From an uncultured Collinsella sp. (GTDB taxonomy: Bacteria; Actinomycetota; Coriobacteriia; Coriobacteriales; Coriobacteriaceae): a stretch of DNA of 17,998 nucleotides. This document shows positions 6,350 through 13,567 of this stretch, in pieces. Positions within the stretch are counted from its first letter, which is position 1. Every line of letters begins with the position of its first letter. Below the pieces are notes generated by a model. The model did no database searches. It was not told the origin of the DNA and saw only the letters and a list, made by a program, of their open reading frames with translations. The stretch lies in contig CAJLTA010000030.1 of NCBI GenBank assembly GCA_905209455.1, positions 1 to 17,998 of the forward strand. Reading direction: 5' to 3'. Position numbers and translations under genes: made by a program.

Positions 6350-7666
6350 ATGAAGAACGAAATGAGCAGAAGGCAGTTCCTGGGCTTTGCTGGTTCCGCG
6401 GCTGCGGTTCTTGGTCTGGGTCTCGTGGGCTGCGGTGGCTCCGCCGGTTCCGGCTCCTCTGCTTCTGGTGACGCTGCCGAGGTCTACTTCCTCCAATTCA
6501 AGCCCGAGGTCGACAAGGAGTGGAAGGAGATCGCCAAGGCCTATAAGAAGGAGAAGGGCGTCGAGGTCAAGATCGTGACCGCCGCTTCCAACACCTACGA
6601 GGAGAAGCTTAAGTCCGAGATGTCCAAGAGCTCCGCTCCGACCCTGTTCCAGGTCAACGGCCCCACCGGTCTTAAGAACTGGAAGGATTACTGCGCCGAC
6701 CTGTCCGATACCAAGCTCCGCGGTGAGCTCATTGACGACTCCCTGGCTCTGCAGTCCGATGGCAAGGATCTGGGTATCGACTGGGTCCAGGAGAGCTACG
6801 GCATCATCTACAACAAGCAGCTGCTCGAGAAGGCTGGCTACAAGGCCGAGGACATCAACTCCTTCGACAAGCTGAAGGCTTGTGCCGATGACATCCAGGC
6901 CCGCAAGGACGAGCTTGGCATTGAGGGTGCCTTCACTTCTGCTGGCATGGATGACTCCTCCAGCTGGCGCTACACCACCCACCTCGCCAACCTCCCGCTC
7001 TACTACGAGTTCGAGAAGGAGCACAACCAGGAGGACGACGAGATCAAGGGCGAGTATCTCGACAACTTCAAGCAGATTTTCGACCTGTACATTACCGACT
7101 CCACCTGCGATCCTTCGCAGCTTGCCTCCAAGACCGGCGACGACGCCACCAACGAGTTCGCAACCGGCAAGGCCGTCTTCTATCAGAACGGCTCTTGGGC
7201 ATACGCTGACCTCACCAAGGCCGGCATGACCGACGATCAGATTGGCATGATGCCCATCTACATCGGTGTTGACGGCGAGGAGAACCAGGGCCTGTGCTCC
7301 GGCGGCGAGAACTACTGGTGCGTCAGCTCTCAGGCTTCCGAGGATGCCCAGAAGGCCACCGAGGACTTCATGTATTGGTGCGTCACTTCTGACACCGCCA
7401 CCAGCATCATCGCTGACAAGATGGGTCTGACTGCCCCGTTCAAGAGCGCCAAGGAAACCACCAACGTCTTCTCGCAGCAGGCCGTTGCCATGGCCAAGGA
7501 CGGCAAGAAGACCGTCGCTTGGGACTTCGTTTACATTCCCTCCGAGGAGTGGAAGAAGAACCTCAAGCAGGCTCTCATCGCTTATGCTGCCGACAACACC
7601 AAGTGGGACGGCGTCAAGAACGCCTTCGTTGATGGCTGGAAGACCGAGAAGGCTGCTTCCGAGTAA
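6350..7666 (+). CDS. CUT1 sugar ABC transporter substrate-binding lipoprotein
   Basis: This is an extracellular solute-binding protein (family 1) that captures an oligosaccharide and delivers it to the permeases downstream. I chose the ATG at 6350 (438 residues) because AAAGAG lies at usable spacing; a GTG at 6332 would add six residues. The N-terminus has a twin-arginine motif SRRQFLG (residues 6-12), a hydrophobic stretch and a lipobox LVGC with Cys28 as the lipid anchor, so export is probably by the Tat route followed by lipidation. A Gly/Ser-rich spacer follows. The mature part has the CUT1 pattern (VNGPTGLKNW, FYQNGSWAYADL, a C-terminal helical region). Codon use is strongly biased to TCC, GCC, AAG and GAG, as expected for a highly expressed gene. 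The substrate is probably maltodextrin or a related glucan fragment, judging from glgP and malQ nearby. Confidence 0.93.
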   Translation: MKNEMSRRQFLGFAGSAAAVLGLGLVGCGGSAGSGSSASGDAAEVYFLQFKPEVDKEWKEIAKAYKKEKGVEVKIVTAASNTYEEKLKSEMSKSSAPTLFQVNGPTGLKNWKDYCADLSDTKLRGELIDDSLALQSDGKDLGIDWVQESYGIIYNKQLLEKAGYKAEDINSFDKLKACADDIQARKDELGIEGAFTSAGMDDSSSWRYTTHLANLPLYYEFEKEHNQEDDEIKGEYLDNFKQIFDLYITDSTCDPSQLASKTGDDATNEFATGKAVFYQNGSWAYADLTKAGMTDDQIGMMPIYIGVDGEENQGLCSGGENYWCVSSQASEDAQKATEDFMYWCVTSDTATSIIADKMGLTAPFKSAKETTNVFSQQAVAMAKDGKKTVAWDFVYIPSEEWKKNLKQALIAYAADNTKWDGVKNAFVDGWKTEKAASE

Positions 7667-7697
7667 GTAGTTGCTGCCCAAGCTATCTGATTAGCGA

Positions 7698-7733
7698 CAG
7701 GGGGCGGGCAGACGTAGGTTTGCCCGCCCCCTG
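7698..7733 (+). other. Intercistronic stem-loop between binding protein and permease
   Basis: Perfect 13-bp GC-rich arms (CAGGGGGCGGGCA at 7698-7710, TGCCCGCCCCCTG at 7721-7733) enclose a 10-base loop. No T-run follows, so it is unlikely to be a full terminator. Such structures after binding-protein genes usually stabilise the upstream message or allow partial read-through, giving more binding protein than permease. Confidence 0.8.
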
Positions 7734-7753
7734 CATATTGAAAGGACCCTTTT

Positions 7754-8608
7754 ATGGGCAAAGCACTCAAGCGCTGGTGGCCGCTCTTTATGCTGCCCAC
7801 GTGCCTGGCGTTTATGATCGGGTTCGTGATCCCCTTTATCCAGGGCTTCTATCTCTCGTTCTGCCAGTTTATTACCATTAACAATGCGCACTTTGTCGGT
7901 ATCGAGAACTACGTGCGCGCACTGTCCGATCCACAGTTCTCCACGTCGTTCTTCTTTACGGTGGCGTTTGCCTTCCTGTCGACGGTGCTCATCAACGTGA
8001 TTGCCCTCGCCATCGCGCAGGCGCTCACCCGCAAGGCGCTCAAGGGCACTAATATCTTCCGTACGATCTTCTTTATGCCTAACCTGATCGGCGGCATCGT
8101 GCTGGGCTACATTTGGCAGATTCTGATCAACTGCCTGCTCTCCAACGTGGGCGCCCAGCTCATCGCCCTTAACTCTGCTGCTGGCTTCTGGGGCCTTATC
8201 ATCCTGACCCTGTGGCAGCAGGTCGGCTACATGATGATCATCTACATCGCCGGTCTGCAGTCCATTCCGTCCGACTACATCGAGGCCGCCAAGGTCGACG
8301 GCGCTACGGCATGGCAGACGTTTTGGAAGGTTAAGATCCCCAACCTGATGCCGACGATCACCATCTGCCTGTTCCTGTCCATCACCAACGGCTTTAAGCT
8401 GTTCGACCAGAACCTCGCCCTTACCGGCGGCGCCCCCGCGCACTCCACCGAGATGCTCGCTCTGAACATCTACAACACGTTCTATTCGCGTGCCGGTATC
8501 GCATGGCAGGGCATTGGTCAGGCCAAGGCGGTTATCTTCTGCATCCTGGTCGTGGCCATCTCCATGATCCAGCTTAAGGCCACGAGGTCCAAGGAGGTGC
8601 AGCAGTAA
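7754..8608 (+). CDS. CUT1 sugar ABC transporter permease, MalF/UgpA type
   Basis: This 284-residue inner-membrane protein has about six hydrophobic segments. It carries the cytoplasmic EAA loop that docks on the ATPase: EAAKVDG...WKVKIP at about residues 177-196. Together with the next gene product it forms the heterodimeric channel of the importer. The ATG follows AAAGGA seven bases upstream. Its stop codon overlaps the start of the next permease by one base (TAATG), so the two are translationally coupled. The short N-terminus without an extra periplasmic insertion resembles UgpA-type subunits more than the long E. coli MalF. Confidence 0.94.
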   Translation: MGKALKRWWPLFMLPTCLAFMIGFVIPFIQGFYLSFCQFITINNAHFVGIENYVRALSDPQFSTSFFFTVAFAFLSTVLINVIALAIAQALTRKALKGTNIFRTIFFMPNLIGGIVLGYIWQILINCLLSNVGAQLIALNSAAGFWGLIILTLWQQVGYMMIIYIAGLQSIPSDYIEAAKVDGATAWQTFWKVKIPNLMPTITICLFLSITNGFKLFDQNLALTGGAPAHSTEMLALNIYNTFYSRAGIAWQGIGQAKAVIFCILVVAISMIQLKATRSKEVQQ

Positions 8609-9447
8609 TGAAACGCGATAAGGTTATCAACCGCGCGCTCTCGATTTTCTTTACGATCCTGTCGCTCGCGTGGATCTACCCTGTGTTTATGATCGCGCTC
8701 AATTCCTTTAAGAAAGCGACCGCAATCAGCACCACCACGGCGTTCGATCTGCTCACGCCCGAGACGTTCAACGGCCTTGCAAACTACGCGCACGCCCTTA
8801 ACGAGCAGGGCTTTGCCTCGGCATTTATGTACTCGCTCATCATCACGGTTACGTCGGTCGTACTGATCTTGGTGTGCTGCTCCATGTGCGCTTGGTACGT
8901 GGTGCGCGTCAACAACAAGATCTCGAACTTCTTCTATTACCTGTTCGTGTTCTCGATGGTCGTACCGTTCCAGATGCTCATGTTCACGCTGTCCAATTTG
9001 GCGGACCGCATTGGCTTTAACACGCCGTTCAACATCTGCTTTATCTATCTGGGCTTTGGCGCGGGCCTGGCGGTCTTTATGTTCGCCGGCTTTGTAAAGA
9101 ACATCCCGCTCGAGATCGAGGAGGCGGCCATGATCGACGGCTGCAATCCGGTCCAGGTGTTCTTTAAGATCGTCCTTCCCATCATGAAGCCCACCTATCT
9201 TTCGGTCGGCATCCTCGAGACCATGTGGGTCTGGAACGACTACCTGCTGCCCTACCTCACCCTCGACTCCACCAAGTACAAGACCATTCCTATCTTGATC
9301 CAGTACTTCCGCGGCGGCTATGGCCACGTCGAGCTCGGTCCCATGATGGCCTGCATCATGATGGTTGTTATCCCCATCGTCGTCATGTACATCCTCTGCC
9401 AGAAGTACATCATCGACGGCGTGGTGGCAGGTGCCGTCAAGGGCTGA
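8608..9447 (+). CDS. CUT1 sugar ABC transporter permease, MalG/UgpE type
   Basis: This 279-residue second channel subunit has about six transmembrane segments and the EAA loop EEAAMIDG...FKIVLP at about residues 171-191. It starts at an ATG that shares one base with the stop of the first permease, and AAGGAGG inside the end of that gene serves as its ribosome site. The ATPase gene follows 67 bases downstream on the same strand. It works only together with the partner permease, the lipoprotein and the ATPase; the substrate is set by the binding protein. Confidence 0.94.
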   Translation: MKRDKVINRALSIFFTILSLAWIYPVFMIALNSFKKATAISTTTAFDLLTPETFNGLANYAHALNEQGFASAFMYSLIITVTSVVLILVCCSMCAWYVVRVNNKISNFFYYLFVFSMVVPFQMLMFTLSNLADRIGFNTPFNICFIYLGFGAGLAVFMFAGFVKNIPLEIEEAAMIDGCNPVQVFFKIVLPIMKPTYLSVGILETMWVWNDYLLPYLTLDSTKYKTIPILIQYFRGGYGHVELGPMMACIMMVVIPIVVMYILCQKYIIDGVVAGAVKG

Positions 9448-9514
9448 TGCCGTAACTGTTTTGCAAGTTTCTGCGGCGCCCTCAACATGGTGCCGCATAT
9501 CGAAAGGTAAAGAC

Positions 9515-10714
9515 ATGGCCGAGATCGTTCTCAAACATGTTCAGAAGGTGTATCCCAACACCGAGTCCAAAAAGAAGGGCTTCTTTGGCAAAAAGAAGAA
9601 GACCGAGGAGAAGAAGCACAACCTCAAGGTTACCGAGGATGGCGTGCTCGCTGTTGAGGACTTTAACCTCACCGTTCACGACCAGGAGTTCGTCGTCCTC
9701 GTTGGCCCGTCTGGCTGTGGTAAGTCCACGACGATGCGCATGGTCGCCGGCCTGGAGGACATTACCTCGGGCGACGTGCTCATCGACGGCAAGCGCGTCA
9801 ACGACGTGGCGCCCAAGGACCGCGACATCGCCATGGTGTTCCAGAGCTACGCTCTGTACCCCAACATGACGGTGTACGAGAACATGGCGTTTACGCTTGA
9901 GCTCAAGAAGGTCCCCAAAGACGAGATCGACCGCAAGGTTCGCTCCGCTGCCGAGATCTTGGGTATCACCGAGTACCTCGACCGCAAGCCCAAGGCGCTT
10001 TCGGGCGGCCAGCGCCAGCGTGTCGCTATCGGCCGCGCCATCGTGCGTGATCCTAAGGTCTTCCTGATGGACGAGCCGCTGTCCAACCTGGACGCCAAGC
10101 TGCGTAACCAGATGCGTGCCGAGCTCATCAAGCTGCGCCACGAGATCAAGGGCACGTTCATCTACGTCACCCACGACCAGACCGAGGCCATGACCCTCGG
10201 CGATCGCATTGTGGTCATGAAGGACGGCGTCGTCCAGCAGATCGCCACCCCGCAGGAGGTCTTCAACCATCCCGCGAACATCTTCGTCGCCGGCTTCATC
10301 GGCGTGCCGCAGATGAACTTCTTCGATGCCCAGCTGGTGCGCTCGGGCAATGGCTTTACCGTCAAGACCGAGGATATGAACGTGGCGCTCGCCCCCGAGA
10401 CTTGCGCTCAGCTTGCCCTCAACTGGGACGGCGGCGACGTGAAGGAGATTACGGCCGGCGTGCGTCCCGAGCAGATCCTGCTTGCCGACAAGGACGAGGA
10501 GGGTGCGCTCCAGGGCACCGTCGAGGTGACCGAGCTCATGGGCTCGACCGAGCATGTCCACGTGACCGCTCCCGACGGCCAGTTTGTCCTGATTATCCCC
10601 GTCGTCGACCTCGAGGCCAAGGGCGCGCTCAAGGCTGGCGACACCATCTGGTTCAAGTTCGAGAAGAACGCGACCCATCTCTTCGATAAGGTGTCTGGCA
10701 AGAACCTTATCTAG
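9515..10714 (+). CDS. ugpC: CUT1 ABC transporter ATP-binding protein (UgpC/MsmX/MalK type)
   Basis: This 399-residue ATPase powers the importer. Motifs are intact: Walker A GPSGCGKST (64-72), Q-loop Gln110, signature LSGGQ (162-166), Walker B VFLMDE (182-187) and switch His220. Residues from about 255 to 399 form the MalK-like OB-fold regulatory domain (TAGVRPEQ, LMGSTEHVHV). I start at the ATG at 9515, seven bases after GAAAGG, because it gives the family N-terminus MAEIVLKHVQKVYPN; an upstream in-frame start would add 50 non-homologous residues that overlap the permease. A feature is the lysine-rich insertion at residues about 16-45 (KKKGFFGKKKKTEEKK) between the first and second strands, where many relatives have only a short turn. 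The gene closes the operon and is followed by a terminator. In related systems one such ATPase can serve several importers. Confidence 0.95.
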   Translation: MAEIVLKHVQKVYPNTESKKKGFFGKKKKTEEKKHNLKVTEDGVLAVEDFNLTVHDQEFVVLVGPSGCGKSTTMRMVAGLEDITSGDVLIDGKRVNDVAPKDRDIAMVFQSYALYPNMTVYENMAFTLELKKVPKDEIDRKVRSAAEILGITEYLDRKPKALSGGQRQRVAIGRAIVRDPKVFLMDEPLSNLDAKLRNQMRAELIKLRHEIKGTFIYVTHDQTEAMTLGDRIVVMKDGVVQQIATPQEVFNHPANIFVAGFIGVPQMNFFDAQLVRSGNGFTVKTEDMNVALAPETCAQLALNWDGGDVKEITAGVRPEQILLADKDEEGALQGTVEVTELMGSTEHVHVTAPDGQFVLIIPVVDLEAKGALKAGDTIWFKFEKNATHLFDKVSGKNLI

Positions 10715-10782
10715 GCCCGGTGCATCCAGGCCCTCCCTTTGGGCGACTGCGGTATTGCCATCCTTTTGCCGCGGTCACATAT

Positions 10783-10827
10783 AAGGCTCCCCTCCCGTCC
10801 ACTGGGCGAGAGGGGAGCCTTTCTTTG
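10783..10827 (+). terminator. Rho-independent terminator of the ABC operon
   Basis: Perfect 12-bp arms (AAGGCTCCCCTC at 10783-10794, GAGGGGAGCCTT at 10810-10821) are followed by a T-rich tail TTCTTTG. It lies about 70 bases after the ATPase stop codon. Confidence 0.9.
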
Positions 10828-10853
10828 TGTTGGGGTTGTCTGGCCGGTCGTTT

Positions 10854-11070
10854 GTCTCGATCTGTAACAGGTAGGGCCGATTTCGGACGTTAGATGTTAC
10901 AGATCGAGACGGTTCCGCCGAGCTAACCATTTCATCTAAATCTGTAACACCAAAGGCGAATTTCAGCTGCTAGATGTTACAGATTGAGATAAACCCAAGG
11001 GGAGGGGCCGGTATGTCTCAATCTGTAACAGCTGGGGCCGTTTTTACCGAGTAGCTGTTACAGATCGAGA
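10854..11070. repeat. Three tandem long-armed inverted repeats (period about 81 bases)
   Basis: Unit 1 (10854-10910) has perfect 16-base arms, GTCTCGATCTGTAACA and its complement, around a 25-base loop. Unit 2 (10934-10990) has 15 of 16 arm positions paired. Unit 3 (11016-11070) has 17 of 18 arm positions paired around a 19-base loop. The units share the TCTGTAACA/TGTTACAGA core and a loop motif like GGGCCGATTTC, and are separated by 23-25 unrelated bases. They have no T-run and no coding potential. They could be a REP-like or MITE-like palindromic family, or tandem protein-binding sites. Confidence 0.85.
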
Positions 11071-11110
11071 TTCTTCGGTCGAGTCGGGTTGCAGGGTAAC
11101 GTGCGGGCAC

Positions 11111-11143
11111 AAAAAACGGAGCCGTGTCGCCACGACTCCGTTT
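11111..11143 (-). terminator. Rho-independent terminator of glgP
   Basis: On the minus strand a 13-position stem with one mismatch (AAACGGAGTCGTG / CACGGCTCCGTTT) and a 4-base loop is followed by a run of T. It starts about 28 bases after the glgP stop codon. Confidence 0.88.
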
Positions 11144-11171
11144 CTCAAGAGGATGGGTAAGGGAAGTGAAA

Positions 11172-13439
11172 TTAGTTCAGGTGCCAGATCTCGTCGTTGT
11201 ACTGGGAGATGGTGCGGTCGGACGAGAAGGTGCCGGCGTTGGCGATATTGATGAGCGCCTTGCGCATCCAGGCGTCCTGGTCCTCGTAGTCGGCCAGCAC
11301 GCGCTCCTTGGTCTGGATGTACTCCTCAATGTCGAGCAGGGCCATAAACCAGTCCTTGCCCTTAATGTCGTCGTGCAGGCGCTGCAGGCGCTCGGCATTG
11401 CCGGTCGCCATAAAGGCCGGGTTGGTGATGAAGTCCACCAGCAGTTTAATGCCGGGCTTGCGGTAGAGCACACCGGCGTCATAGGTGCCGTTGGCATAGA
11501 GCTGCTCGACCTGTTTGGACGAGGCACCAAAGGTATAGATGTTCTCGTCGCCCACGAGCTCGGCAATCTCCACGTTGGCACCGTCGAGCGTGCACAGGGT
11601 TAGGGCGCCGTTGAGCATGAACTTCATGTTGGAGGTGCCGCTCGCTTCCTTGGAGGCCAGGCTGATCTGCTCGGAGATATCAGCGGCGGGGATCACGCGC
11701 TCGGCGGCGGTGACGTTGTAGTTCTCGATCATGACAACCTGCAGGTAGGGAGCCACGTCGGGGTCGTTTGCAATCCACTGCGACAGCGTCAAGATCAGAT
11801 GGATGATGTCCTGCGCGATAGTGTAGGCAGGCGCCGCCTTGCCGCCAAAGATGATGGTGACGGGGTGCTTAGGTCTGTTGCCGTTCTTGATATCGAGGTA
11901 CTTCCAGATGATGTAGAGCGCGAGCATCTGCTGACGCTTGTACTCGTGGATGCGCTTGACCTGGACGTCGATGATGGCGTTGGAGGGAATGGTCACGCCC
12001 TGCTCGAGCGCCATGAACTGGCGCATGATGGCCTTGGCTTCGACCTTGGTGGCGGCCAGGCGCTCAAGAACGTCCTTGTCGTCGGCGAACTTGGCGAGTT
12101 TGCTCAGATCGCCGGTGCTGCGCCAGTCGGTGCCGATCACATCGTCGAGCAGGCTGGCGAGCGCGGGGTTGGCCCCATGGATCCAGCGGCGGAAGGTGAT
12201 GCCGTTGGTCTTGTTGGAGAACTTCTTGGGATAGATCTCGTAGAACGGATGAAGCTCGGTGTCCTCCAGGATCTTGGTGTGGAGGGCGGCTACGCCGTTG
12301 ATGGAGAAGCCAAAGTGGATGTCCATGTGGGCCATGTGGACGGTGTCGTGCTCGTCGATGATGGCGACGCGCGGGTCATCGTGCTCGGCCTTCGCGATCT
12401 CATCGAGCTTGACGATAATGTCGGCGATGGCAGGGGAGACCTTCTGCAGGCTGGCGAGCGGCCACTTCTCGAGCGCCTCGGCAAGAATCGTGTGGTTAGT
12501 GTAGGCGACCATGGAGCGCACGATGGTAACGGCCTCGTCAAACTCGATGTCGTGCTCGGTGGTGAGCAGGCGGATGAGCTCGGGGATGACCATGGTGGGG
12601 TGCGTGTCGTTAATTTGGACCACGGCGTAGTCGGCCAGATCGTGCAGGTTGCTGCCGCGCTCGACGGCCTCGTCGATCAGGAGCTGGGCGGCGTTGCTCA
12701 CCATGAAGTACTCCTGATAGATGCGAAGTAGGCGGCCCTGCTCGTCGGAATCGTCGGGGTAGAGGAACAAGGTGAGGTTCTTGGCGATCTCGGTCTTGTC
12801 GAAGTCGATGGAACTGCCGGGGACCAGGCTGTCGTCGACGCTCGCCAGGTCGAACAGGCGCAGGCGATTCTTGGTGGGCTGGCCGTAACCGGGCACATCG
12901 ATGTTGACGAGCTTGGAGGTAACGGCAAAATCGCCGAACTCGACGGTGTAGGAGCGGTCATCGTCGACTAGGATGTCCTGCTCACCGAGCCACTCGTCGG
13001 GGACGGCCTTCTGCTGGTTGTCGACAAAGCGCTGACGGAACAGACCGTAGTGATAGTTGAGGCCCACGCCATCGCCGGTCAAGCCCAGCGTGGCGATGGA
13101 ATCCAGGAAGCATGCGGCCAGGCGGCCCAGGCCGCCGTTGCCGAGTGACGGCTCGACCTCGAATTCCTCGATCTTGTTGAGGTCGTGGCCTGCGGCGGTG
13201 AGCTGGTCCTTAACCTCGTCGTAGATGCCGAGGTCGATCATATTGTTGATGAGCAGCTTGCCGATCAAAAATTCGGCGGAAATGTAATAGAGCTTTTTCT
13301 TGCCGTTGTTGAGCGGGCGGGCGGCGGAGCGCTCCTGCACGAGTTTGACCAGCAGCTTGTAAATGCGACGGTCGTCGAGCTGCTCGAGCGAGGTGCCAAA
13401 AGACTGCTCGGCGAGTTCCATGAGGTTAATTCGGGGCAT
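11172..13439 (-). CDS. glgP: Glycogen/maltodextrin phosphorylase (GT35)
   Basis: This 755-residue enzyme releases glucose-1-phosphate from the non-reducing ends of alpha-1,4-glucans. Family landmarks are clear: YYISAEFLIG near the N-terminus, EPSLGNGGLGRLAACFLDS, INDTHP, KRIHEYKRQ, and the pyridoxal-phosphate lysine in EASGTSNMKFMLNGALT (Lys606 counted from the chosen start). Length fits the compact bacterial type. I start at the ATG at 13439 because AGGAG lies six bases upstream and MPRINLMELAEQ is the natural N-terminus; an in-frame ATG nine codons further up has no ribosome site. It lies downstream of malQ on the same strand, and the two enzymes act together on imported maltodextrin or stored glycogen. 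Whether its in vivo substrate is glycogen or maltodextrin cannot be told from sequence. Confidence 0.96.
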   Translation of the reverse strand: MPRINLMELAEQSFGTSLEQLDDRRIYKLLVKLVQERSAARPLNNGKKKLYYISAEFLIGKLLINNMIDLGIYDEVKDQLTAAGHDLNKIEEFEVEPSLGNGGLGRLAACFLDSIATLGLTGDGVGLNYHYGLFRQRFVDNQQKAVPDEWLGEQDILVDDDRSYTVEFGDFAVTSKLVNIDVPGYGQPTKNRLRLFDLASVDDSLVPGSSIDFDKTEIAKNLTLFLYPDDSDEQGRLLRIYQEYFMVSNAAQLLIDEAVERGSNLHDLADYAVVQINDTHPTMVIPELIRLLTTEHDIEFDEAVTIVRSMVAYTNHTILAEALEKWPLASLQKVSPAIADIIVKLDEIAKAEHDDPRVAIIDEHDTVHMAHMDIHFGFSINGVAALHTKILEDTELHPFYEIYPKKFSNKTNGITFRRWIHGANPALASLLDDVIGTDWRSTGDLSKLAKFADDKDVLERLAATKVEAKAIMRQFMALEQGVTIPSNAIIDVQVKRIHEYKRQQMLALYIIWKYLDIKNGNRPKHPVTIIFGGKAAPAYTIAQDIIHLILTLSQWIANDPDVAPYLQVVMIENYNVTAAERVIPAADISEQISLASKEASGTSNMKFMLNGALTLCTLDGANVEIAELVGDENIYTFGASSKQVEQLYANGTYDAGVLYRKPGIKLLVDFITNPAFMATGNAERLQRLHDDIKGKDWFMALLDIEEYIQTKERVLADYEDQDAWMRKALINIANAGTFSSDRTISQYNDEIWHLN

Positions 13440-13485
13440 GTTTTCTCCTGTGATGGGTTGTTTCATGTCTGCAATTCATAAGAAG

Positions 13486-13519
13486 CCCACGCGAGGGGAT
13501 TGGGGTGGCCTCGCGCGGG
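13486..13519 (-). other. Stem-loop between malQ and glgP
   Basis: On the minus strand CCCGCGCGAGG pairs with CCTCGCGTGGG over 11 positions with one G-U pair, around a 12-base loop, followed by CTTCTTAT. The T-run is weak, so this is more likely a partial terminator or message-stabilising hairpin inside a malQ-glgP operon than a full stop. No clear separate glgP promoter is visible. Confidence 0.6.
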
Positions 13520-13567
13520 AAAAGCAAGCGCGTCCGCACGGTGGGGAGGGGTCGGGCGCGGTGGCTC

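Larger units (their letters stand above)
10715..11171. other. 457-base gene-free stretch: two terminators flanking a tandem hairpin cluster
   Basis: This gap between the convergent ABC operon and glgP holds no credible gene. From left to right it contains the ABC-operon terminator (10783-10825), three tandem inverted repeats (10854-11070) and the glgP terminator (11111-11143, minus strand). The hairpins occupy most of the space between the two terminators, so they are probably not part of either main transcript. Confidence 0.8.

Noticed and set aside
6242..7681. A 479-codon minus-strand frame opposite the binding-protein gene
   Set aside because: The predicted protein is a Leu/Val/Gly-rich low-complexity shadow of a strongly codon-biased real gene with clear CUT1 features.
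9365..9514. An upstream start giving a 449-residue ATPase
   Set aside because: The extra 50 residues overlap the permease gene and look like a frame-shadow; the ATG at 9515 has a good ribosome site and the family N-terminus.
9482..10678. A 398-codon minus-strand frame opposite the ATPase gene
   Set aside because: It mirrors the ABC ATPase, which has complete Walker and signature motifs on the plus strand.
10854..11070. Possible CRISPR array
   Set aside because: There are only three units, each is an inverted repeat with its own loop, the period is about 81 bases and no cas genes are present.
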